A DNA stretch of 10,642 nucleotides from JAIOSM01 sp964565415 (lineage in GTDB: Bacteria; Desulfobacterota; Desulfobacteria; Desulfobacterales; Desulfobacteraceae), in assembly GCA_964565415.1 (NCBI GenBank), contig CAZMEX010000080.1:1-10642 (forward strand), read 5' to 3'. The notes under the pieces are model-generated. The model ran no database searches. It saw nothing but the letters and a program-made list of their open reading frames with translations, and was not told the origin of the DNA. Both the position numbers and the translations under genes were made by a program. Shown here piece after piece: positions 1 through 5,622 of this stretch (position 1 is its first letter; every line of letters starts with the position of its first letter).

Positions 1-21
1 AAAATTTTTAAATTTCAAACA

Positions 22-231
22 TCAATCTTCGTACTTAAAAGATAATCTTATACTGGTGCGATACTGTAAGGGCTGTCCTTCCTGAATTTTCACATCAAAT
101 TTCTGTACTTCAGCAATTCTGATATCTCGTATGGATTGCCCTGCCCTGTCAATGGCATTTTTAGCTGCTTCTTCCCATGAGTTTGGACTTGAACCCACAA
201 GATCAATAAGTTTGTAAACACTCTCTCCCAT
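22..231 (-). CDS. Dodecin family small protein
   Basis: This 69-residue protein matches dodecins in length and along its whole sequence: a VYKLIDLVGSS first strand, a helix beginning SWEEAAKNAIDRA, the strand IRIAEV (37-42) and the closing strand SFKYED. Dodecins are cytoplasmic dodecamers with a hollow beta-barrel shell; studied members bind and buffer flavins or flavin-like molecules. In the Halobacterium protein the flavin stacks on Trp36 and contacts Gln55. By alignment these are Ile39 and Arg58 here, so flavin binding should not be assumed. From memory of the family, a large bacterial subgroup shares this Trp-less pattern. The start is supported by a strong Shine-Dalgarno-like AAGGGGGA, placed 5-10 nt upstream. 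The gene appears to be transcribed alone from its own promoter at 385-412 through a leader of about 147 nt. Family call is firm; ligand is unknown. Confidence 0.93.
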   Translation of the reverse strand: MGESVYKLIDLVGSSPNSWEEAAKNAIDRAGQSIRDIRIAEVQKFDVKIQEGQPLQYRTSIRLSFKYED

Positions 232-262
232 AACATCCCCCTTTTAATTAATGATTTTAATT

Positions 263-313
263 AAAAAAATCGGCATCTTACTGAATCTAATAATTTACAA
301 TAATAATACCGAT
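263..313 (-). terminator. Terminator-like hairpin in the dodecin leader (terminator or attenuator)
   Basis: Read on the minus strand, ATCGGTATT (305-313) pairs with GATGCCGAT (269-277). This makes a 9-bp stem with two G-U pairs and a 27-nt loop, followed at once by a T7 run (263-269). The position is odd: it lies downstream of the consensus promoter at 385-412 and upstream of the dodecin start. It could end the cfa-EI24-CULT transcript, act as an attenuator for dodecin, or end a short RNA of about 115 nt. The long loop and A+T-rich stem make it weaker than a classical terminator. Confidence 0.4.
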
Positions 314-384
314 GGCTAAATAAAGTGAAATTGTGAAACAAAATTAAAATTGTTTGAATCTATTGATTGCAACTTGGTTTGTTT

Positions 385-412
385 ATTATAGCTGAATGTT
401 TGAATATGTCAA
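385..412 (-). promoter_or_regulatory. Consensus sigma70-type promoter for the dodecin gene
   Basis: On the minus strand a perfect TTGACA -35 box (407-412) is followed after 16 nt by a perfect TATAAT -10 box (385-390). It begins just 8 nt past the CULT stop codon. Transcription would start near 378, giving a leader of about 147 nt before the dodecin ATG. Full-consensus boxes suggest strong basal transcription, which makes the terminator-like hairpin inside the leader meaningful. Confidence 0.7.
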
Positions 413-419
413 AAGGATT

Positions 420-800
420 TTAATTATAATAAAGTTTTTCTAAAATAAGCCCGAAAAAGGAGTTGGAGTTTGAAGAAAAGAGCCAACCAAGATGATTTAA
501 GCAGCTGTTACAAATTACAATTTGCCATACAAAACCTGAAAACCACGAGAACTCATTGGATGAATCTTTAAGCACAGTGCAACCAAATGCTTCTTTAAAG
601 CAGGCTATTTCAAATACAATACCATGGGGATTTGCAAATACATGTTTATGGTTGTCATTTACTTTTGTGTAAAAATTTTGTTTTGTTATTAGGTTGTTGC
701 AGTAAACACAAAAAATATTTTTCCCACCTTCAATAATATCTGAAGCTCTGTTTTTCTCCTTAACAATGCTTTTTGATGATTCTTTACATATTATCTTCAT
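420..800 (-). CDS. Stand-alone CULT-domain (cereblon-like) protein
   Basis: This 126-residue protein is almost entirely one CULT domain, the fold that forms the thalidomide-binding region of eukaryotic cereblon and occurs alone in some bacteria (for example MsCI4 of Magnetospirillum). It shows a zinc site of two CxxC pairs, C31/C34 and C97/C100, and the motif NPHG at 57-60. The aromatic cage is W86, W92 and W106 plus F108. These align with human W380, W386, W400 and F402 at identical spacing, including the +5 step from the second Trp to the third zinc Cys. The block HLGW at 103-106 matches human HIGW. There is no Lon-like N-terminal domain, signal peptide or membrane segment, so it is a likely cytoplasmic ligand- or degron-binding protein; the natural ligand of bacterial CULT proteins is not settled. 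The gene is last in a unit with cfa and an EI24 gene. Its ATG lies inside the EI24 gene (17-nt overlap) with no clear Shine-Dalgarno, which points to translational coupling. Confidence 0.9.
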   Translation of the reverse strand: MKIICKESSKSIVKEKNRASDIIEGGKNIFCVYCNNLITKQNFYTKVNDNHKHVFANPHGIVFEIACFKEAFGCTVLKDSSNEFSWFSGFVWQIVICNSCLNHLGWLFSSNSNSFFGLILEKLYYN

Positions 801-1521
801 TTGATTTTAAATCAATATTTTCAATATAATAGAGTGTTGCTCCAACCGGAGCAAATGATAGAAAAAGAATATTAAGAACAGGTATTAAAAAGAGAAGTCC
901 AAATCCCATATGAAACAGTAAATTTTTTCTGAAATATGCGAGCCTTTTTTTAAAAGGCTCCATTCTTCTTGCAGGTACAAGGTCCGTATTGTCCCAGGCA
1001 AGGAAAGTTATTGCAAAAATGGAAGATATAACAGCAATTATTGAACCAAAAGGAGTCAAAAAACCTGTAAACATGATTATTAAACTTAAAAACATTGGCA
1101 GTAATGCCCTGGGAATCTCCTGTTTTATTAAATAAAAGAAAAGCGCTGTATATGATGTATCATCAGAGTAGATCTCTTTTCCTGTTATGATGTTTTCAAC
1201 TTTTCTTGACATGTAGTCCATTATAAAAAGAGAGAATAAAAATTGTGCGATAAAATAGGCAATAATAGCTGAAATTGATGCAAGTAATATTGTTATTATC
1301 CATGATACTAATTTCCATAGATAGAAAAGCAATCCTGATTCCGGCATTTTCCAGATTAAATTCACTATTTGATTGTGAAAATAAAAAACTGCGCCTGATA
1401 AGAGAAAAGCTAACAATACAACCACCACAAAACGCAAGATTCCCAGAAATAACAGTTGGGGATTTTTAATCCCCATCATAAAACCTTTAAAATTATATTT
1501 TATACCTTTAAAGAGGTTCAT
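784..1521 (-). CDS. EI24-domain integral membrane protein (CysZ/EI24 superfamily)
   Basis: This is a 245-residue, very hydrophobic protein. Membrane segments are visible at roughly 23-47, 68-100, 138-176 and 200-230. Family-like blocks are the N-terminal GFMMGIKNPQLL, the loop AWDNTDLVPARRMEPF (175-190) preceding a basic stretch, and the C-terminal LIPVLNILFLSFAPVGAT (212-229), which is characteristic of the EI24/DUF540 family. The family includes the sulfate permease CysZ, but many members, including this lineage-type version, have no known substrate. Its neighbours are lipid-related rather than sulfate-assimilation genes, so calling it cysZ would be unsupported. The ATG is 9 nt after the cfa stop, with an AAGGAAA ribosome-binding site overlapping that stop. 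Its own 3' end overlaps the CULT gene by 17 nt. It probably acts in the inner membrane. Confidence 0.82.
   Translation of the reverse strand: MNLFKGIKYNFKGFMMGIKNPQLLFLGILRFVVVVLLAFLLSGAVFYFHNQIVNLIWKMPESGLLFYLWKLVSWIITILLASISAIIAYFIAQFLFSLFIMDYMSRKVENIITGKEIYSDDTSYTALFFYLIKQEIPRALLPMFLSLIIMFTGFLTPFGSIIAVISSIFAITFLAWDNTDLVPARRMEPFKKRLAYFRKNLLFHMGFGLLFLIPVLNILFLSFAPVGATLYYIENIDLKSNEDNM
801..815. repeat. 15-nt perfect inverted repeat abutting the CULT start codon
   Basis: TTGATTT-T-AAATCAA is a perfect palindrome with 7-nt arms. It lies within the last codons of the EI24 gene and directly touches the CULT ATG. It could form a small hairpin at the coupled start, or be chance in A+T-rich coding DNA. 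Confidence 0.4.
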
Positions 1522-1530
1522 AAGGTTTCC

Positions 1531-2742
1531 TTATGAGGCATAAGGCGTGGAAAAATAGTCAATTTTATTGTCATACATGCCTTTTTTGTAAAAGAGATTT
1601 TGAAAAAGAGAAATCTCCTGATTTTTAAAGGAGATAAGTGATCCTATGAAAAAAACATAATAAATGCGATAGACAAATTCAGAGACTGTTTCTAAAATTT
1701 CATCTTTTTTCAGCTCCATATTATCAATCCAGTCGTTAAGCGTTTTTACATAATGTACTCTGAAATTTTCCGAGGAGATAAGTTCAAAACCTGAATCAGA
1801 TGCATGATCAATTAGGTTATGGTTTAATAACAGCTCTCCCCCTGGAAACATATATTTATCAAGAAAAGTATTTTCATGCCCTTTTTTACGTTTTACATTG
1901 GTGGTGATAGTATGTTGAAGAAAAAGCCCATGGGGGACAAGAGAGTTGTATGTAACTTTAAAAAAAATCGGGATATTTTTTTTACCAACATGCTCTGACA
2001 TGCCAATACAGGAAATTTTATCATATAATTGGTCGCCAATATCACGGTAATTTATGATTTTAACTCTGCATCTATTTTCAAGCCCATGCTTTATAATCAA
2101 TTTCTCAGCAGTTTGTTTCTGCTCCTCACTTAATGTTATACCAGTTGCCTTAACCCCATAATGTTTTGCAGCATAGATTATAAAATTACCCCATCCACAG
2201 CCTATATCTAAAAGTTTTTCATTTTTTTTTAATCTTAATTTTTTACATATTATCTCCATTTTATTATATTGAGCTTCATCCATGGATGTTTTTTCATCAT
2301 TGTAATAGCCACAAGTATACCCTAAAGTTTTGCCTAAAAAGAGTTCATAGAAGTCACTTGGTATATCATAGTGATACTCAATATTCTTTTTTTCTTTTTT
2401 TCTATCTGAAGTAAAAAAAGTCTTTAGAAATTTTAAAAAAGAGGTCCTTCTGTTAGTATTAAGAAGTTTATTGCAGACAACATCATACAACTCAATTAAA
2501 TTGCCGTATATGTCAAAATAGCCTTTAATAAATGCCTCACCAAGAGAAAATGCATCTGGTGATATCAGACTCTTAAAAAATCGATTATCTTTTATTTGAA
2601 ATTTAAATTTTATTTTTCCATGTCCGGTTCCGTACTTTTTACCAGTAGTATCAATAATTTCAATTGGTATTTCTTCTTTTTTGAAAATTTGAATAAATTG
2701 ATTTAGTATAAATTTATCTCTACCTGATAAGATTGAAGACAT
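1531..2742 (-). CDS. cfa: Cyclopropane-fatty-acyl-phospholipid synthase family methyltransferase
   Basis: This 403-residue SAM-dependent enzyme acts on unsaturated acyl chains of membrane phospholipids. The N-terminal lipid-binding part (about 1-115) is followed by a Rossmann methyltransferase domain with motif I LLDIGCGWGNF (177-187). Residues matching E. coli Cfa catalytic positions are present: C144 in YTCGYY (Cys139), E250 in MSEHVG (Glu239), H277 in LQHTI (His266) and Y331 (Tyr317). The block YHYDIPSDFY (123-132) is typical of the family. Length is slightly above E. coli Cfa (382). A related activity is mid-chain methylation that yields 10-methyl fatty acids, a known lipid type in Desulfobacter; sequence alone does not separate the two. 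The start is supported by a GAGG-containing ribosome-binding site just upstream. It is the first gene of the cfa-EI24-CULT unit and diverges from the rhomboid gene across 101 bp. An A9 run in the coding strand (2222-2230) leaves the frame intact. Confidence 0.93.
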   Translation of the reverse strand: MSSILSGRDKFILNQFIQIFKKEEIPIEIIDTTGKKYGTGHGKIKFKFQIKDNRFFKSLISPDAFSLGEAFIKGYFDIYGNLIELYDVVCNKLLNTNRRTSFLKFLKTFFTSDRKKEKKNIEYHYDIPSDFYELFLGKTLGYTCGYYNDEKTSMDEAQYNKMEIICKKLRLKKNEKLLDIGCGWGNFIIYAAKHYGVKATGITLSEEQKQTAEKLIIKHGLENRCRVKIINYRDIGDQLYDKISCIGMSEHVGKKNIPIFFKVTYNSLVPHGLFLQHTITTNVKRKKGHENTFLDKYMFPGGELLLNHNLIDHASDSGFELISSENFRVHYVKTLNDWIDNMELKKDEILETVSEFVYRIYYVFFIGSLISFKNQEISLFQNLFYKKGMYDNKIDYFSTPYAS

Positions 2743-2773
2743 TGTCTATTCCTCTTATTTAATGTTATAGTAA

Positions 2774-2802
2774 TTGTTACTTTAATAAAGTATCGCTAAT
2801 AT
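2774..2802 (+). promoter_or_regulatory. Candidate promoter for the rhomboid gene
   Basis: In the 101-bp divergent spacer between cfa and the rhomboid gene, TTGTTA (2774-2779) and TAATAT (2797-2802) are separated by exactly 17 nt. Each box matches the sigma70 consensus at four of six positions. The predicted start near 2809 leaves a leader of about 35 nt. The rest of the spacer is A+T-rich and shows no clear cfa promoter or operator by eye; the best minus-strand -10 is TATAAC at 2764-2769, with no good -35. Confidence 0.35.
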
Positions 2803-2843
2803 AACTTATATCTCTTAAATAAAAGAAAATTAAGATAAAAACA

Positions 2844-3563
2844 ATGATAAAAAAAAATATTTATAATCTTACAATTCAAACAATAATAATCTACATAAAT
2901 CTGTTTTTTTTTGCCATAAGTTTAATCCTAAGCGGGCACGATGTGTGGTTGGACATCCATCCCTTTACTGCCCTGACACCCTCAACAAAAAGCCTTATTT
3001 TTTTGGGAGCATCCGGTACAATTCCCATAAATGTTTATCATGAATGGTGGTCATTAATAACTGCTAATTTTCTCCATGGCAGTCTTCTTCATATTTTATT
3101 TAATATGCTTGCATTACACCAGGTTGCATCCATGGTATCAACTGTATACGGTAAATACCGCATGTTTTTAATATTTTCAATTGCAGGTATTGCAGGGTTT
3201 TTTCTTTCATATCTTGCTGGTGTAAAAGTTACAATTGGCGCTTCTGCAGCAGTTTGTGGACTTATTGGAGCAATTCTCTATTATGGTAAATCAAGGGGGG
3301 GGGTTTTAGGAGAGGCAATTTATAAACAAACTTCGGGATGGGTAATTTTCATTATAATATTTGGTGTGCTTGTTCCAAATGTTAATAATTGGGGGCATGG
3401 TGGAGGACTTATATCGGGTGTAGTGTTGGGAAAGTTACTTGGCTATAATGAAAAATCAGAAGAGAACAGGCTCCATAAAATTTCAGCATTCCTGTTCATG
3501 GGAATTACCTTATGTGCATTAATCTGGTCTCTGTTTTTCTGTTCAATTATGTTATCTGGCTAA
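2844..3563 (+). CDS. Rhomboid-family intramembrane serine protease
   Basis: This is a 239-residue multi-pass membrane protein with the rhomboid signature complete. The conserved helix holds H78, H83 and N87 (HGSLLHILFN). The nucleophile is S134 in IGASAAVCG, a GxSx motif, and the catalytic base is H185 in NNWGHGGGLISG. Hydrophobic segments lie near 11-30, 66-97, 107-126, 131-147, 165-178, 184-200 and 213-236, consistent with a six- or seven-helix rhomboid core. The family cleaves transmembrane segments of substrate proteins within the membrane; the substrate here is unknown. The ATG is preceded only by A-rich sequence without a clear Shine-Dalgarno. Monocistronic, converging on the ATPase gene with a 30-nt gap that shows no convincing terminator. 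A G9 run falls between the catalytic Ser and His codons (separate entry). Confidence 0.93.
   Translation: MIKKNIYNLTIQTIIIYINLFFFAISLILSGHDVWLDIHPFTALTPSTKSLIFLGASGTIPINVYHEWWSLITANFLHGSLLHILFNMLALHQVASMVSTVYGKYRMFLIFSIAGIAGFFLSYLAGVKVTIGASAAVCGLIGAILYYGKSRGGVLGEAIYKQTSGWVIFIIIFGVLVPNVNNWGHGGGLISGVVLGKLLGYNEKSEENRLHKISAFLFMGITLCALIWSLFFCSIMLSG
3295..3303 (+). repeat. G9 homopolymer inside the rhomboid coding region
   Basis: Nine consecutive G residues encode the end of Arg151, Gly152, Gly153 and the start of Val154. Such a tract is unexpected in A+T-rich DNA. Loss of one G puts TAG in frame two codons later; gain of one G leads to TAA within eight codons. Either change would truncate the protein after S134 but before H185, so the tract could act as an on/off switch. 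It is also a position prone to sequencing error, although the frame shown is the intact one. Confidence 0.6.
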
Positions 3564-3593
3564 TCTGAATTAAGATATAATTATTTTATTCTA

Positions 3594-5498
3594 TTATGTC
3601 TCAATAAGTTTTAAAAGCCAAAAATTATTATATAGATGTTTAATCACTTTAACAACACTCTGGATATTTAAATCAAGTTCACGATTTTGGATATCAGTAA
3701 TTATCTTATAAATAACTTCAAAGCGAATTCTGTCTTCTTTGCTTAATGTCTTAAGGTTGCCATTATCTGAAGAATTCAGCCATTTGATTTCATTCAAAGC
3801 TTTTTTTGAATTTATTTCCGGTGCTCTGCTATCCCTGAAAATGTAAAACATTGTATTGGGATTTTCCCAAACCACACTATTGAAATTTTTAATTCTGGAT
3901 GAAAAAGATTTGCCATCAATATGTAAAAATCCAATGACAATATTATTATTATCAATATCTTTAATTGTAATATGCTCAGGAAGTTTTCTTCTGCCAAGTC
4001 TTGTTTTTGATGTGTCTTGCAAGCTGTCTTCCATTAAAGTTTTAATAATGATACTAACCTTGCCAGTGTCATCTGAATCACTGACAATTAAATATTTGTC
4101 AAAATCATTGGTAGCATTTTCCTCATAGGCTTTTAAAATTTTATTGATTTTGGTCATCTCTTTTTGTTCAGTATCAGACAAAGCATCAATATTTAGATAT
4201 TCTCTGATCCAGGAGATTTGCTGTTGAAGTTTTTCCAACTCATCGTAAATTTTAGTATCAACTTCTGAAGTTCCTGCAGAGCTTTTTATCTTCTGGGGAA
4301 GAGGGATCCCCTCTTTTCTGAATTTATAATAATCAGAGGCTTTATTTAAAACACTTCTGATGCTTATGCCTTTTAAAATAGTTATCAAGTCTTCTCTTTG
4401 GAGAATTTTGCTGATATCTACATTGAATTTTTTGGCTCTGAAGTTTAAAAGATCCATCAGTTCAATTTTAGAAGGCGTGTTAAGTGCAATAATATCTTTT
4501 GACATTCTCTGCACAATCGACTCATCAAAAATATTTGAATACTCTTCCCATCTATCGGGAAAAAAGTTAAAAATCATTACACAATTTGGAAGATGTGTGA
4601 AAAGTTCCTTAATATTCTCTCCAAATTTCATTAGAAGCTCTTCGTTATATTTCAATCCTTCAAGTTGATCAAAGACAATTATTAAGGGTTCATCCTGAAT
4701 GGAAAGCTTACCTAAAACTGACATTGCTTCTAAGGCAAACTCCTCAGTATTGATTTTTTCATTAGTATTTTCTATTCCGGTTTTTCTGATTTCATATTTT
4801 GACAATTCTAAACCAACCAGCCATTTTCTTACAATTTCTCTTCGTGAAAAATCAGGGTATGAGCAGTATTTAACAAATGCTCTAACCACTGCGGCACCGG
4901 TTCCCCATCCATGGGTAGACCCCCACCATTCAAGAGTTCTTTTTTCAATAGCTCTCCAGTTCTTTAATCTTTTTTCATCATCATTTGTGCTGCCAAGTTT
5001 TCTTAATAAATTAAGGTGATCTTTTTCAAGCATTCTTTTCATGGCAATCATCTTGGGACTTACTTTTTTCTGCTTTTTTAAATCTTTAATAAAAATATTT
5101 GAAAAGCTTTTTGCCAAAAGGTATTCTATTTGTGTATAGGGAGTTCCTGGCACTTTCTGAATAAGGGATTCAACAATTCTTGCATAAATGTGATAAAAAA
5201 TTGCATCGGGATTATTTGGTTGTCTTATGAAAAGAATTCTATTGCTGGCAATAATATCTTTAGCAAGACGCATAATAAGGTGGGTTTTTCCTGCACCAGG
5301 TTCTCCTGCCACAATAACACCACGAGATTGATGATTTTTATCGTTGCTTATTTCATCAATAATGGATTTTAGTCTTGTAAACTGGTTGGAAAAAAGAGTC
5401 TTCAAATCAACATGATCTTGAAAAGGATTATCAACTCTGCTTACACCAAAAGGATTAACATTTCTTCTTTTAATATTTTTCATAGTCTCAAATATCAT
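3594..5498 (-). CDS. Stand-alone P-loop (AAA/STAND-like) ATPase with unrecognised C-terminal domain
   Basis: In this 634-residue protein the ATPase core is clear: Walker A GEPGAGKT at 65-72 (K71, T72), Walker B PLIIVFDQLE at 271-280 (D277, with E280 nearby), and a possible sensor-1 Asn at N311 after a hydrophobic strand. The insert between Walker A and B (about 100-265) is long and rich in charged and Trp residues. Residues 412-460 look helical or coiled-coil. The last 130 residues contain a strand-rich segment (about 508-560) and a helical tail and match nothing I recognise; no nuclease or HTH motif is apparent. There is no signal peptide or membrane segment, so it is probably cytoplasmic. 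The ATG at 5498 has no Shine-Dalgarno; an in-frame ATG at 5483 (Met6) is preceded by GAG and could be the real start. It is single-gene, with its own promoter, divergent from the lipid operon. Role unknown; DNA-transaction or defence-type regulation is only a guess. Confidence 0.75.
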   Translation of the reverse strand: MIFETMKNIKRRNVNPFGVSRVDNPFQDHVDLKTLFSNQFTRLKSIIDEISNDKNHQSRGVIVAGEPGAGKTHLIMRLAKDIIASNRILFIRQPNNPDAIFYHIYARIVESLIQKVPGTPYTQIEYLLAKSFSNIFIKDLKKQKKVSPKMIAMKRMLEKDHLNLLRKLGSTNDDEKRLKNWRAIEKRTLEWWGSTHGWGTGAAVVRAFVKYCSYPDFSRREIVRKWLVGLELSKYEIRKTGIENTNEKINTEEFALEAMSVLGKLSIQDEPLIIVFDQLEGLKYNEELLMKFGENIKELFTHLPNCVMIFNFFPDRWEEYSNIFDESIVQRMSKDIIALNTPSKIELMDLLNFRAKKFNVDISKILQREDLITILKGISIRSVLNKASDYYKFRKEGIPLPQKIKSSAGTSEVDTKIYDELEKLQQQISWIREYLNIDALSDTEQKEMTKINKILKAYEENATNDFDKYLIVSDSDDTGKVSIIIKTLMEDSLQDTSKTRLGRRKLPEHITIKDIDNNNIVIGFLHIDGKSFSSRIKNFNSVVWENPNTMFYIFRDSRAPEINSKKALNEIKWLNSSDNGNLKTLSKEDRIRFEVIYKIITDIQNRELDLNIQSVVKVIKHLYNNFWLLKLIET

Positions 5499-5520
5499 CT
5501 ATTAGTTATTAATATTATTT

Positions 5521-5549
5521 TTGATATCGCAGCAAACAGGTTAAGTCAA
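5521..5549 (-). promoter_or_regulatory. Sigma70-like promoter for the ATPase gene
   Basis: On the minus strand TTGACT (5544-5549) and TATCAA (5521-5526) are separated by 17 nt, matching consensus at five and four of six positions. The predicted start near 5514 leaves a leader of only about 16 nt, which contains no ribosome-binding site for the ATG at 5498. This suggests either a nearly leaderless message or initiation at Met6. Confidence 0.5.
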
Positions 5550-5559
5550 TAGTAAATTG

Positions 5560-5578
5560 ATTTTACACAAATTTTACA
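5560..5578 (+). repeat. Tandem ATTTTACA direct repeats at 11-nt period (possible operator)
   Basis: ATTTTACA occurs at 5560-5567 and again at 5571-5578, so the repeat unit is 11 nt, about one helical turn. Tandem half-sites at this period are typical of OmpR/PhoB-type response-regulator binding. The site lies in the 124-bp divergent spacer, 11 nt from the -35 box of the ATPase promoter and about 45 nt upstream of the PfaC-like start. Function is inferred from spacing only. I see no convincing sigma70 promoter for the lipid operon; the best -10-like string, TATAAA at 5602-5607, has no -35 partner, as would fit an activated promoter. Confidence 0.35.
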
Positions 5579-5614
5579 TATTTTTGTTGTAACTGTTTCG
5601 CTATAAAACTATAT

Positions 5615-5617
5615 AGG
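5615..5617 (+). promoter_or_regulatory. Ribosome-binding site that favours the ATG at 5623
   Basis: AGG at 5615-5617 sits 5 nt before the ATG at 5623. The in-frame GTG at 5617 overlaps this AGG and has no Shine-Dalgarno of its own. The ATG is therefore the preferred start; using the GTG would add only two residues. Confidence 0.5.
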
Positions 5618-5622
5618 TGTTA

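Noticed and set aside
232..378. FMN or other known riboswitch in the dodecin leader
   Set aside because: None of the conserved sequence blocks of the FMN element are visible; only the simple stem with T-run could be supported.
1275..1469. Plus-strand 64-codon frame antisense to the EI24 gene
   Set aside because: No ribosome-binding site, and its length is expected by chance opposite a hydrophobic coding region.
784..1521. Naming the EI24 protein CysZ (sulfate permease)
   Set aside because: The family match is general and the neighbours are lipid-related, with no sulfate-assimilation genes in the window.
2222..2230. T9 run (A9 in the coding strand) in cfa as a possible slippage site
   Set aside because: It encodes Lys/Asn residues in a variable loop and matches background A/T composition.
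3856..5372. Four plus-strand open frames (80-106 codons) antisense to the ATPase gene
   Set aside because: They are low-complexity, lack ribosome-binding sites and recognisable motifs, and lie wholly opposite a gene with clear Walker motifs.
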